Assembly: GCF_900167435.1 (NCBI RefSeq)
Contig: NZ_FUWS01000004.1
Location: 62,001-126,000 of the forward strand
Reading direction: 5' to 3'
DNA from: Marinactinospora thermotolerans DSM 45154
GTDB lineage: Bacteria; Actinomycetota; Actinomycetes; Streptosporangiales; Streptosporangiaceae
DNA: 64,000 nucleotides
Shown: piece by piece, positions 1 through 8,223 of the stretch
Layout of the letters: each line of letters starts with the position of its first letter
Position numbering within the stretch: the first letter of the stretch is position 1
Notes under the pieces: model-generated
What the model saw: only the letters and a program-made list of their open reading frames with translations
The model's database searches: none
What the model was told of the DNA's origin: nothing
Translations under genes and position numbers: made by a program

Positions 1-296
1 GCCTCCCGCCGCCAAGACGCCCTCGACCACCACGTGGTAACCGCGCTCCAGGGCCAGGCCGGCCACCACCGGGACCATCTCGATGTGCACGCCGTCAGCG
101 CCGTCCCTCCCCTTGAGGACGAGCCCGCGGACGCCGTCCTGTCCGGCGAGCGCGACCGGGGAACCGTGACGCCGACGGATCTCCATGGCGATGGCCGACT
201 TGCCCGCGCCGGAGCCCCCCGAAGCACGGTCAACCGGGTGTCGGCGGAGCCGACCCGGCCCAGGCGGCCAGGAGAACGGGACGCGGCCCGGTCCAC
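1..296 (-). pseudogene. P-loop kinase-like ATPase, 5' part, apparent frameshift, runs off left edge
   Basis: Reading leftward from a GTG at 296, the product contains TVLRG, then a Walker A of the form GGSGAGKSA, then AMEIRRRHGSP, a QDGVRG segment and GYHVVVEGV. This is the layout of the small actinobacterial AAA/kinase-like proteins (RGNSGSGKS near the N-terminus, HGYHVVVEG about 70 residues on). The TVLRG part and the GKSA part lie in different frames. They join if the six-base C run at 215-220 (G run on the coding strand) is given one more base, so either a sequencing indel or a real frameshift is present. The gene continues beyond base 1, so its C-terminus is not visible. GTG 296 is the best start in the upstream frame; TTG or GTG codons closer to the P-loop are alternatives. 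Function is inferred only as an ATP-dependent small-molecule kinase or ATPase. Confidence 0.6.
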
Positions 297-327
297 AGGA
301 GAACCGGGCCGCGCGGGAACTGCGGGA

Positions 328-924
328 TCACCTCGCCGACCACGCGCGGACGAACGCCTCGCCCACCAGGCGGCGGGGGTCCTGGCCGGCCTCACGCAGT
401 TCCGTCGAGAACCGGGCCGCGCCCGCGCAGTCGTCCAGCAGCGTTCCGGCCAGCCAACGCGACGGCAACGCCGGGTTCAAGATCCCCGCGGCCTGCCCCC
501 TGGCCAGGGCCAGGCGCAACGGTTCGAGGCAGTCGGCGTAGTCGTGGGGGAGGCCACCGCCGACGGCCACGTCCAGACCGGGGCCGTTGACCAGGACCGG
601 ATAGGCCTGCACCGCCTCCATCGTCGCGGTCACGGCGCGCTCCACCAGTTCCCCCAGAGGGCACTCCGTCAGCTGTGCGGCGACGAACACCTGACGGGCC
701 CCGGTGAAGGCGTCCTGGTAGACCTCGCCGACCAGCTGCTCGCGGGTGTGGAAGTGGCGGTAGACCGTCGTCCGTCCCAGGCCGGTGGCCGCCGTCAGCT
801 CCTCCATCGTGGCGCCGGGGTGTTCGGCCAGCAGGACGCCCGCCGCGCGGATGATCCGTTCGTGGTTGCGGCAGGCGTCGGCGCGCTGTCCCCGGACCGA
901 GGTTCTCGATGGCTCACCGGTCAT
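328..924 (-). CDS. TetR/AcrR family transcriptional regulator
   Basis: A TetR-type regulator of about 198 residues. The N-terminal helix-turn-helix is clear (TMEELTAATGLGRTTVYRHF, with REQLV following), and a helical ligand-binding domain fills the remainder, including DPRRLVGEAFVRAW at the end. I chose ATG 924, which has AGGG just upstream; a GTG at 945 in the same frame would add seven residues. The gene stops about 30 bp before the P-loop kinase gene on the same strand, so the two may be co-transcribed. No palindromic operator is obvious in the short gap upstream. The ligand and targets cannot be told from the sequence. Confidence 0.85.
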   Translation of the reverse strand: MTGEPSRTSVRGQRADACRNHERIIRAAGVLLAEHPGATMEELTAATGLGRTTVYRHFHTREQLVGEVYQDAFTGARQVFVAAQLTECPLGELVERAVTATMEAVQAYPVLVNGPGLDVAVGGGLPHDYADCLEPLRLALARGQAAGILNPALPSRWLAGTLLDDCAGAARFSTELREAGQDPRRLVGEAFVRAWSAR

Positions 925-989
925 GCCCTCATGATCCCATGTCACGGAGACAGGGAGGGCGGACCGGACGCTTGAGACGCCCAGAGACC

Positions 990-1808
990 TCAGTCGATGA
1001 TGGCCACACCGCCGATCTCCCAGATCGACTGCTCGGGTGTGGCACCGTCGGGGTTGCGCCAGGTGCGCACGTCGGTGAAGCCGGGATCGACCATCTCCAG
1101 CCCCTCCACGTAGGCTCGGGCCTCCTCGACGGTGCGGATCCGGCCCCAGTTGCCCCTCGTGGAGCTGAGCATGAAGTCGGTCAGCTCGGCCGCCGCGGCG
1201 GGGTCGTCGCTGACCAGGTGTGAGAACGCCAGCCGGCTGCCGGGCACCAACGCGCTCAACATCGTCTGGAGGGCCTCCTTGGGCCGCGCCGAGTCGGGGA
1301 TGCAGTGCATCAGGGCGATGAACAACAGGCCCACCGGCTTGGAGAAGTCGATGAGGGCGGTGAGGTCGGGGTGTTCGAGGATGGAGTGCGGATCGGTCGC
1401 ATCGGCCGTGATGACCGTGGTGTTGGGATTGTCGGCGAGGATCGCGCGGCCGTGGGCGAGCACGATCGGATCGTTGTCGATGTAGACGACCCGGGCGTCC
1501 GCGGCGATGGACTGGGCCACCTGGTGGGTGTTCTCCGCGGTGGGAAGACCCGAGCCGACGTCGATGAACTGGGTGATCCCGGCTTCGGCGGTGAGGTGCC
1601 GCACCACCCTGGACAGCCAGGCCCGGTTGTCCAGGGCGACCCTGCGGATCTCGGGGAAGCTCTCCATGAGCTGAGCCGCCGCGTCACGGTCGGGACCGAA
1701 GTTGTCCTTGCCGTACAGCAGCGCGTCGTAGATCCGCGCGACCTGGGGGGTGGTGGGGTCGATCTCGGGAGGGAAGGAGCCGGCAGTGCGGACGTCCTGG
1801 GCGGCCAT
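990..1808 (-). CDS. SAM-dependent methyltransferase, DUF574 type
   Basis: A 272-residue protein matching the actinobacterial DUF574 (S-adenosyl methyltransferase, Methyltransf_19) family. The signature N-terminus (PTTPQVARIYDALLYGKDNF), the SAM-binding loop FIDVGSGLPT and the acidic VVYIDNDPIVLAHGRA segment are all present. These proteins are abundant paralogues in streptomycetes and relatives; their substrates are mostly unknown. ATG 1808 is preceded by GAGGTG at a suitable distance. A GTG 12 bp further upstream overlaps that site and is less likely. The gene is monocistronic between the TetR gene and the SWIM gene, all on the minus strand. Confidence 0.9.
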   Translation of the reverse strand: MAAQDVRTAGSFPPEIDPTTPQVARIYDALLYGKDNFGPDRDAAAQLMESFPEIRRVALDNRAWLSRVVRHLTAEAGITQFIDVGSGLPTAENTHQVAQSIAADARVVYIDNDPIVLAHGRAILADNPNTTVITADATDPHSILEHPDLTALIDFSKPVGLLFIALMHCIPDSARPKEALQTMLSALVPGSRLAFSHLVSDDPAAAAELTDFMLSSTRGNWGRIRTVEEARAYVEGLEMVDPGFTDVRTWRNPDGATPEQSIWEIGGVAIID

Positions 1809-1889
1809 CAGGGGAAGCACCTCGCGATTCTGCGTACATGGATGATGACGCGATTGCCGGAATCCTAGACCCCCAAGGGCTCTACTGCG

Positions 1890-2693
1890 CTACCCTGTCG
1901 GCCCTCTCGTCTCACCCCCGCGGGGCCCGCGCGGACGCGTCCCCCGCGCGCTCACGCCTTCACCGCATGGGTTTCCGCTGATCAACACCTCGTACAGCGG
2001 AGTCAGCGCCTCGGCCGCCTCCGCCGCCTCCTGCGGATCCGCCAGCGCGTGGACGGCCGGTTGCGGACGCGGGGGCGTGGACGGGAGCGGGGGCAGGTCC
2101 GGGGCCGTCCAGAAGTCGGGGCCGTCGGGCAGCGGACCGATCTCCACGGGCGCGGGGGCGGGGAGCGCCTCCCCCACGGGGGCGGCGGCAGGTCCGAGTT
2201 GACGCACCTGTCCGAGGAAGGCGCGGCGTTCCCGCCCCAGCCACGCCAGGAGGAGGAACGGATCGTCGTCCAGCCGGGCGGCGAACGCGCCCAGACAGGC
2301 CGTGACGTGTCCGCACGGGTCCTCCCAGCCGGCGCAGGAGCAGGTCGTGACGAGATCGAGCGGACCTTGGGGCAGGAGGGCGGAGCCGAGCAGGTCGAAG
2401 ACCCGCTCGACCTCCAAGGGCAGTTCGCCGGAGAGGAGCCTGGCCCGAAACAGCGGCTGACCGGCGAGCGCCGCGCAGATCCGGTCCCACGTCCCGTCGT
2501 CGAGTGTCTCGCGGATCAGGCTGACGTGGTGGGAGCGGCCGGCCGTCCCGCCCACCTTGGCCACCACCTCGCCCGCGCGTACCCGTAGCTCGGTGACCGC
2601 GCCGCCGGCCGCGTGGAAGCGTCCCCGTTCCAGCGGGTCCGCGCCGGTCACCGCCTCGGTGAACCGCTGCGACCAGCGTGCGTGCCGGCTCAC
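1890..2693 (-). CDS. SWIM zinc-finger protein, partner of the SNF2 helicase
   Basis: A 267-residue protein with a SWIM zinc finger of the form CSC-x6-CGH (TTCSCAGWEDPCGHV) near its middle and a Pro/Ala-rich C-terminal third. It starts at GTG 2693, which overlaps the TGA of the SNF2 gene (GTGA, 4 bp), so translation is almost certainly coupled. SWIM proteins paired with SNF2 ATPases are a known actinobacterial arrangement in which the SWIM finger probably supplies DNA or protein binding for the ATPase. The exact role of the pair (repair, transcription recycling or defence) is not established. The C-terminal tail is very basic and low-complexity. Confidence 0.88.
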   Translation of the reverse strand: MSRHARWSQRFTEAVTGADPLERGRFHAAGGAVTELRVRAGEVVAKVGGTAGRSHHVSLIRETLDDGTWDRICAALAGQPLFRARLLSGELPLEVERVFDLLGSALLPQGPLDLVTTCSCAGWEDPCGHVTACLGAFAARLDDDPFLLLAWLGRERRAFLGQVRQLGPAAAPVGEALPAPAPVEIGPLPDGPDFWTAPDLPPLPSTPPRPQPAVHALADPQEAAEAAEALTPLYEVLISGNPCGEGVSARGTRPRGPRGGETRGPTG

Positions 2694-5600
2694 TGCGCCA
2701 CCGCCTCGGGAGACAGCCGTACCACCTCGCGCAACTGCTCGGTGGACAGTTCCGTCAACCACTCCTCCCCGGTTCCCACCACGCTCTCGGCCAACGCCCT
2801 CTTGCGCTGGATCATCTCGTCCACCCGTTCCTCCAGGGTGCCCACGCAGACGAGTTTGCGCACCTGGACGTCGCGACGCTGCCCGATGCGAAACGCCCGA
2901 TCGGTCGCCTGCTCCTCGACGGCGGGATTCCACCAACGGTCGATGTGGATGACGTGGTTGGCGGCGGTCAGGTTCAGTCCCGTCCCCGCGGCCTTGAGGG
3001 ACAGCAGGAACACCATCGGCTCCGCCGTCTCCTGGAAGTGAGCCGTCATCTCCTCGCGGCGGTGTCGCGGGGTCCCGCCGTGCAGCCACAACACCCGACG
3101 GCCCAGCCGCGCCGCCAGGTAGGGCGCGAGCCGGTCGCCGAAGGAGGTGTACTGCGTGAAGCACAGGGCCTTGTCCCCTTCGGCGAGCGCCTCCTCCAAC
3201 AGCAGCTCCAGGCGCTCCAGTTTGCCCGAGCGGCCGGTGAGGGCGGAGCCGTCGGCGAGGAACTGCGCGGGATGGTTGCAGATCTGTTTGAGGCGGGCCA
3301 TCGTCGCCAGCACCAGTCCCTTGCGTTCGATGCCCTCGGTCTCCTCGACCCGCTCCAGCATGTCGTCCACGGTCGCCTTGTACAGGGAGGCCTGTTCGGG
3401 GGTGAGCGTGCACCAGGCCGTCATCTCCAGTTTGTCGGGCAGGTCGGAGATGATCGAGCGGTCGGTCTTGACCCGGCGCAGGATGAAGGGGCCGGTCAAC
3501 CGCTTGAGGAGAGCGGTGGCCTCGCGGCCGGCCACACCGTCGGCGTCCGCCTCGATCTTGGCGGAGATCGCCTGACGGAAACCGAAGGCCGACCCCAGCA
3601 GTCCGGGATTGGCGAACTCCATGATCGACCACAGCTCGCCGAGGTTGTTCTCCACCGGCGTCCCGGTGAGCGCGATACGGGACGTCGCGGGAAGCTCGCG
3701 CACCGCGCGGGCCTGACGGGTCTCGCTGTTCTTGATCGCCTGGGCCTCGTCGCAGACGACGCGCCGCCACGGCATCGCCGCGAGTTCGGCGCGATCACGC
3801 ACCACCACCCCGTAGGTGGTCACGACCAGGTCGGTGTGCCCCAGCAGACGGGCCAGGTCGTTGCCGCGCGGCCGGCCGGGACCGTGGTGGACGTGGACGC
3901 GCAGGTTCGGGGCGAACGCGGCCGCCTCACGTTGCCAGTTGCCCACGAGGGAGACCGGACAGACGAGCAGGGTCGGTCCGGCGGGGGCGCGGTCGTGTTC
4001 GTCGGCGATCAACGCGAGCAGCTGTACGGTCTTGCCCAGGCCCATGTCGTCGGCCAGGACCGCGCCCAGACCGAGCTCGCCGAGGAAACGCAGCCACGCC
4101 GCGCCCCGCTCCTGGTAGGGGCGCAGCGTCCCGGTGAAGCCCGCGGGGGTGGGCATCGGTTCGAGGTGACGTTCGGCGCTGCCGTCCAGCAGCGCGCCGA
4201 GCGCCCCGTCGGCGTCGACGTCGCGTACCGGCAGCGGCGTCCCGGGGTCGGGTGCGACGGCCAGCCGCAGGGCCTCCTCCCGGCGCATCCGCCCGCGCCC
4301 GCGCCGGCGCAGGAACTCCAATGCGGTGCGCAGGTGGGCGGGATCCACCTCCACCCACCGTCCGCGTACCCGGACCAGGGGTTGTTTGAGGCGGGCCAGC
4401 TCGGCGAGTTCGTCGAGGTCGATGGTGTCCTCGCCGAGGACCGCGTCGAGGGAGAAGTCGACCAGGTCGTCGGTGCCGATGCCGCCGCTGCCGCCCGGAC
4501 CCCGCTCCCGGGTGGTCAGGCGCAGCCCCAGGGAGCGCCGTCCGGCCCACTGGGGCAGCACCACGCCGAATCCGGCGGCGCTGAGCCGAGGGGCGACGTC
4601 CCGGATGAAGGCGTGCGCGCCGCCGGTGCCCGTCTCGACGGCCTCGGGGGCGAGTTCGCGCAGGACCGGGGAGAGGGCGGGGTAGTACCGCGCGGCGCGG
4701 GCGAGGTCGCGTAGCAGTCCCGTCTCGACGCCTTCGGGCAGCCACGCGGCCCCCTCGCCCAGCCACAGGGAGCGCAGCGGCAGTTGCAGGCTCGGTTCGG
4801 TTCCGGACTGCACCCAGAACTCCACCCGCCACGTCTCGCCGGTGGCGGGGCCGTCCTGTTCCGGTTCGGCGAGGCGGAAGAGCAGCCGGGCCGATGCGCC
4901 CGCGCGGTGGGCCTCGTGCTGCCAGGCGCGTGTCCGCCCGGCCAGGTGCACGGGGACGCCGGATGTGGGATCGGGGCGGCGCAGCGGACGTGTCCAGGCG
5001 GGGGCGGACAACGGCCCCGCCACGGTGAGGCGGGCGCGCGCGATCGCGTCGGTGAGCGCGCACAGCGCGTCGAAGACCAGGGCGCTCGCCTGACCACCGG
5101 TGTCGCCCGGGTCGAGGTGGGCGCGGGCCGACGGGGGCAGGGCGCGCACCAGGGCGGTGAAGTGGGCGGCGTCGGGGCCGGTGAGCACGGGGCGCCAGCG
5201 TGCGCTGGGGGGCTCACCGTCCACGAGGGGGAGAAGACGTCCCGACGAGGTCAGGCGGGCGGCGAATGCGGCCACCGCGCTGAGATGGCGCAGCCCCGGG
5301 CCGAGGGCGAGGCCGTCGGAGGCGCCGTCGTGCGGGGCGGAGAGCAGGGTGGCGGCGTCGACCGGCGGGAGGAGGCAGGCGGGCACCTTCCAGGGCCGAA
5401 GGGCGGGTCGCCGTACGGTCGCCGGGTCGGACGGTGTGCCGAGGGCGGGGGAGGGGAGGGGGCGGGAAGCGGCCCCCGGGAGGAGGAGGGGGAGATCGCC
5501 GATGGGGGCGTCGGCGATGCGGGCGGCCAGGGCGCCGTCGTCTCCGGCGAGTGTGCGCAGCGCGGCGCGGAGCGCTTTGGCGGAGGCCGCGTAGGGGTGG

Positions 5601-5701
5601 GGGCGTACGGCGGCCTGGGGGACGGTGCGCGTGGGCGCGGCGGAGTCTTCCGCCCATAGCGCCATGCCCTTCGTGTCCCACAGGGCGTGCACCACCAGCA
5701 C
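2690..5701 (-). CDS. SNF2/SWI2-family DEAD-like helicase
   Basis: A 1003-residue SNF2-type ATPase. The N-terminal half (about 1-550) is the poorly conserved SNF2-associated region. The RecA-like core follows: motif I LADDMGLGKTVQ, motif II VVCDEAQAIKN, motif III region LTGTPVENNLGELWS, then the C-terminal helicase lobe with LHGGTPRHRREEM, LKAAGTGLNLTAANHV and the arginine-finger segment EEQATDRAFRIGQ. GTG 5701 is chosen because AAGGAGG sits five bases before it and the encoded VLVVHALW is the usual start of the family. An in-frame extension upstream runs into the transposon end and is spurious. It is coupled to the SWIM gene. It is probably a dsDNA translocase; the specific role is unknown. 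Confidence 0.92.
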   Translation of the reverse strand: MLVVHALWDTKGMALWAEDSAAPTRTVPQAAVRPHPYAASAKALRAALRTLAGDDGALAARIADAPIGDLPLLLPGAASRPLPSPALGTPSDPATVRRPALRPWKVPACLLPPVDAATLLSAPHDGASDGLALGPGLRHLSAVAAFAARLTSSGRLLPLVDGEPPSARWRPVLTGPDAAHFTALVRALPPSARAHLDPGDTGGQASALVFDALCALTDAIARARLTVAGPLSAPAWTRPLRRPDPTSGVPVHLAGRTRAWQHEAHRAGASARLLFRLAEPEQDGPATGETWRVEFWVQSGTEPSLQLPLRSLWLGEGAAWLPEGVETGLLRDLARAARYYPALSPVLRELAPEAVETGTGGAHAFIRDVAPRLSAAGFGVVLPQWAGRRSLGLRLTTRERGPGGSGGIGTDDLVDFSLDAVLGEDTIDLDELAELARLKQPLVRVRGRWVEVDPAHLRTALEFLRRRGRGRMRREEALRLAVAPDPGTPLPVRDVDADGALGALLDGSAERHLEPMPTPAGFTGTLRPYQERGAAWLRFLGELGLGAVLADDMGLGKTVQLLALIADEHDRAPAGPTLLVCPVSLVGNWQREAAAFAPNLRVHVHHGPGRPRGNDLARLLGHTDLVVTTYGVVVRDRAELAAMPWRRVVCDEAQAIKNSETRQARAVRELPATSRIALTGTPVENNLGELWSIMEFANPGLLGSAFGFRQAISAKIEADADGVAGREATALLKRLTGPFILRRVKTDRSIISDLPDKLEMTAWCTLTPEQASLYKATVDDMLERVEETEGIERKGLVLATMARLKQICNHPAQFLADGSALTGRSGKLERLELLLEEALAEGDKALCFTQYTSFGDRLAPYLAARLGRRVLWLHGGTPRHRREEMTAHFQETAEPMVFLLSLKAAGTGLNLTAANHVIHIDRWWNPAVEEQATDRAFRIGQRRDVQVRKLVCVGTLEERVDEMIQRKRALAESVVGTGEEWLTELSTEQLREVVRLSPEAVAQ

Positions 5702-6007
5702 GCGAACCTCCTTGTCCTCGGGCGTCGCCGCCTTGGCGGCCCCGTCCAGTATGGCGAGGTCGCGGGCCGGGCCGGACCGGGGTGACCGTTCACCTGCCAG
5801 GGCGACCGAAAGGAGATCTACAACGTAAAGTAGAGGAGTCGAAGAACTCCCTTCCCTCGCGAACGGCCCCTCACACGTCCACCGGTCGAGGGAAGACTCC
5901 CGAAAAGTACGGACCTCGTCGGCTCGCCGGACAGGACACGGTGGCGGGCCGTGTGCCGGGTCGATGGTGAAGGCGTGACACGGCAGGGGCGGGCCGGGGG
6001 GTTCGCC
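5702..6007. other. SNF2 upstream region, target of the transposon insertion
   Basis: About 300 bp with no supported gene. It holds the leader and promoter side of the minus-strand SNF2 gene. At 5815-5830 it contains TCTACAACGTAAAG followed by TAGA, so the arms TCTAC and GTAGA are inverted. The same 14-mer recurs at 19570. Before the transposon arrived, this segment was contiguous with the sequence now starting at 15641. Confidence 0.6.
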
Positions 6008-6012
6008 ATCGT
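6008..6012. repeat. Target-site duplication ATCGT, left copy
   Basis: The 5 bp directly outside the left terminal inverted repeat are ATCGT. The identical 5 bp lie directly outside the right repeat at 15636-15640. Five-base duplications are the hallmark of Tn3-family transposition. Confidence 0.9.
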
Positions 6013-6049
6013 GGGGTGCCGTTAACGAACGTGTCACCAGCCGCAAACG
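6013..6049 (+). repeat. Left terminal inverted repeat (37 bp)
   Basis: Begins GGGGTGCCGTTAACGAACGT and ends CCGCAAACG. It is identical, in reverse complement, to 15599-15635. Identity breaks immediately inside (C versus T, then unrelated sequence). Confidence 0.95.
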
Positions 6050-6059
6050 CAGCTGAACC

Positions 6060-6300
6060 TCACCGGTCGGTGGTGAGAGCCTTCAGGGCGCGGATCTTGT
6101 CTGCCTCGGTCGGTAGCGCGTAGCGGCGGGTGGTGTTGATGTCGGCGTGGCCCATCAATTCGACGACCGTGACCAGGTCGACCGGCTCGCTGGCGAGGTC
6201 GCCGCGGCCTCGCACGAGGTCGGTGCCGAAGGTGTGGCGCAGCACGTGCGGACCGAAGGATTCGCCGCCGTCGGCCGGCCCGACCCCCGCCGCGGCCCCT
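6060..6300 (-). pseudogene. Tyrosine recombinase (TnpI/XerD-like), C-terminal fragment
   Basis: This encodes the C-terminal catalytic box of a tyrosine recombinase: FGPHVLRHTFGTDL supplies the H-x-x-R block, VVELMGHADINTTRRYA supplies the second His/Arg region and the catalytic tyrosine, and the frame ends at 6060. The N-terminal two thirds, including the first catalytic Arg, is missing. The frame loses similarity around 6290-6300, where an opposite-strand fragment begins. Tn3 elements of the Tn4430 type use such a TnpI in place of a serine resolvase, so this may be the wrecked co-integrate resolution gene. It could equally be an unrelated integrase remnant. Confidence 0.75.
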
Positions 6301-6497
6301 CCGTTCCCGGGGAGGCTCCGACGCTGGGGGAGATCTCCGCGACCCCGGCGTCACAGCGCCGCCAGCTCAACATCGGGGTGCCCGAGTCCTTGATGCTGCA
6401 CCGGCGTGCTGGACTGTACCGGCTCGACCACCGCGTCGATGTCCAGGACCAGGTTGCCGCGGCGCTGGACGCCTGGCTCCGCGAACGCGGCTACTGA
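6295..6497 (+). pseudogene. RHH/partition-like small protein, 3' fragment
   Basis: The frame ending at 6497 encodes TPASQRRQLNIGVPESLMLH, then RLDHRVDVQDQVAAALDAWLRERGY. This resembles the C-terminal ribbon-helix-helix-type region of plasmid partition or copy-control proteins. No start codon with a ribosome binding site fits, and the upstream part overlaps the recombinase fragment on the other strand, so I read it as the 3' remnant of a gene broken near 6290. The similarity is by pattern only and the family assignment is tentative. Confidence 0.4.
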
Positions 6498-6509
6498 CGC
6501 GCGTGCGCG

Positions 6510-6539
6510 CCTACCTAGGTGGCTAGTCACCTAGGTAGG
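6510..6539. repeat. 12-bp inverted repeat, candidate recombinase core site
   Basis: Perfect arms 6510-6521 and 6528-6539 separated by GCTAGT, lying 200 bp from the tyrosine recombinase fragment. Arm length and 6-bp spacer match dif/IRS-type sites. Function is inferred from geometry only. Confidence 0.5.
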
Positions 6540-6573
6540 TCGGAGGAACGGTCCAAAGCCGTTCCTCCGACCT
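6537..6573 (+). terminator. Stem-loop terminator, 15-bp stem
   Basis: AGGTCGGAGGAACGG (6537-6551), loop TCCAAAG, perfect complement 6559-6573. It lies 40 bp after the RHH fragment stop. There is no clear U tract. Confidence 0.55.
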
Positions 6574-6831
6574 CGCGTTGATTACGTCCTTTACCGGCCT
6601 ACTTCCGTGACGATCCCCCAGGTCAGCGGACTGCCGACGACGCCGGTGTCGTCCTGCGGGTCATGAAAAGTAGGCGAAAGGTCAAGGTCGTAGGCCTTTG
6701 TGTGACCTCATCTGAGGGCAGGTGAAAATGTAGCTTTAAGTGATGAAGCTCGACGCCTGCGGCTGATCCCCGCGGGCAGGAGAGGCCAGAGGCTCCAGGC
6801 TCGGGCCTCTTGCATCCCGGGAGAGACCTGA

Positions 6832-7745
6832 ATGAGCACGTCCTCCGTCTGCGACAACTGTGGTTCGCTGATCGTGAGAACCAAGCCCCGTGGCCCGTTG
6901 CCGCGTCAATGTTCTAAGCGGTGCAAGGCCGAAGTTCGCTCCCGCCGCGAAGCGGATAATGGAGTGGCTGAACGGAATAGGAAGCGATCACAAGAAAAGT
7001 CCACGCGCCAAAAATCGGAGCGTGCCGCCAAAAATGCCCCCATTGTGGTACCCCTATAGCTGCCCGGCGAGTTCAATGTGGGTCTCCTGAATGTAAGCGT
7101 GAATACGCGAATCAGCGTGCTCGGGATTACCTGAAGCGGTGGCGCAACAGGCGAGGCAACAGCGGGCACAGGAAGGTCGAGCAGCAGTGCATCCAGTGCG
7201 GCAAGAAGTGGGAGACGCGATCAAGGTCAGTCAAGTATTGTTCCTTCTCCTGCCAGGCCGCCCATCAGCATGGAGAATCTCGAACTAGGAAAACGCCTCG
7301 CGCTGAACGGCGGCGAGCCTCAGCTATACGTCGGTTGGAACGTGCAGCTCACGGCTCGCATGGACGTACTCCGTGGGTGACTGGCGCCTGCTCAGAGTGC
7401 GGCGAGCTCTTCTCTAGTCAGTTCCCTGATGCGCGGACTTGCTCCACGAAGTGCCGAGTAGAACGTCGTCGACAACAGCATCGAAGCAAGGGAAAATGGA
7501 TCGATGACGCAACCCGGTATGCGACCTATGAGCGTGACGGATGGGTCTGCCAGCTCTGTTTCAAACCGGTTGATCCAGACCTGAACTTCCTTGACAATTG
7601 GTCGGCAACTCTCGATCACATTGTGTGTCGCTCCTGGACTGAGAATCCTGACCATTCTCCGAGCAACCTTCGTTTGGCACATCGCTGGTGCAATTCGGTA
7701 CGTGGCAACGAATCGTTCTACAACGCTGGCATGCTAACGACTTGA
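6832..7745 (+). pseudogene. HNH endonuclease with repeated zinc fingers, single -1 frameshift
   Basis: The first frame (6832-7059) encodes a zinc knuckle (CDNCG ... CSKRCKAE). The second frame, open from 6981 to 7745, encodes KCPHCGTPIAARRVQCGSPE and CIQCGKKWETRSRSVKYCS (two more CxxC/CxxxC fingers), then CSECGELFSSQFPDARTC and an HNH nuclease domain: CQLCFKPVD, LDHIVCRSW and SNLRLAHRWCN. The frames join exactly if the A5 run near 7030 has one more A (RAAKK-CPHCG), giving an approximately 300-residue protein of the multi-finger HNH family common in actinophages. Either a base is missing from the assembly or the ribosome slips -1 on the A tract. ATG 6832 follows GGGAGAG. It is lower in GC than its neighbours, consistent with phage origin. 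Confidence 0.75.
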
Positions 7746-7818
7746 CAACACTCCCCCCTTTGTCGCGGCTGCTGGTAATCGGGGGTCGAGAAGGATCACT
7801 ACGGACGGTAAGCCTGGG

Positions 7819-8160
7819 TCAGGTGGAGCGGGAGCCCTTGTCGGTGTTGCCGTAGTCAGGACAGCGGCGGTAGTAGGTGGGGTCGATGTTGTGGGTCGCA
7901 GTGGCCCGGCCGTGGTGTGGTTGCCATCCGCGCCAGTGGCGGGTGTTGTAGCGCGTGCACAGCGGAGCACGGACGTAGCCGTGGGTGTGGCAGTGGTCCC
8001 ACACCTGCGCCCGTTCGGTGAGACAGCCCGCGCACATGAACTGTGACGCCTTTGGCCAGGTCCTGCGGATCCGCTCGGCACGGGTTGCGCGACTGCGATG
8101 CGGCACTGGTGTGCACGGCCAGTTCCGGCCATGCGACCCAAACGTCCACCGGGGAGGCAT
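7819..8160 (-). CDS. Endonuclease VII-like zinc nuclease (Endonuclease_7 family)
   Basis: A 113-residue protein with the recombination endonuclease VII fold signature: CAGCLTERAQVWDHCHTHGY followed by VRAPLCTRYNTRHW. This is the CxxC, DHCH and C-x-x-N pattern in which zinc-binding cysteines bracket the catalytic DHCH. ATG 8160 is preceded by GGGAGG, a strong ribosome binding site. The usual second CxxC is reduced (LCTRYN instead of LCxxCN), so one zinc ligand appears to be missing. Relatives occur in phages and integrated elements and cleave branched DNA; here it is transposon cargo beside the HNH gene. It runs convergently to that gene and divergently from the small secreted protein. Confidence 0.7.
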   Translation of the reverse strand: MPPRWTFGSHGRNWPCTPVPHRSRATRAERIRRTWPKASQFMCAGCLTERAQVWDHCHTHGYVRAPLCTRYNTRHWRGWQPHHGRATATHNIDPTYYRRCPDYGNTDKGSRST

Positions 8161-8223
8161 AGGGTCCTCCCGGTGTCGGAGAGCACGCCGAATACGAGAA
8201 ACAGTCGGACGCAGGAGAACGTG

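Larger units (their letters stand above)
6498..6831. other. Intergenic stretch with two overlapping perfect inverted repeats
   Basis: No gene is supported. Two strong structures are present. 6510-6521 / 6528-6539 are 12-bp arms (CCTACCTAGGTG and its complement) around a 6-bp centre GCTAGT, the geometry of a tyrosine-recombinase core site. 6537-6551 / 6559-6573 are 15-bp arms (AGGTCGGAGGAACGG) around a 7-nt loop, which looks like a transcription terminator. From about 6590 the base composition falls clearly below that of the surroundings. Confidence 0.7.

Noticed and set aside
2678-4714. A 678-codon plus-strand frame opposite the SNF2 gene
   Set aside because: It mirrors the SNF2 codons and its Gln/Gly/Arg-rich product has no motif.
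5702-6046. In-frame N-terminal extension of the SNF2 gene to 6046
   Set aside because: It runs through the transposon's terminal repeat and has no ribosome binding site; GTG 5701 has AAGGAGG and the family N-terminus.
7020-7060. Programmed -1 frameshift in the HNH gene as the preferred explanation
   Set aside because: The A5 run is shorter than typical slippery sites and other genes in the window show the same one-base loss; an indel is more likely.
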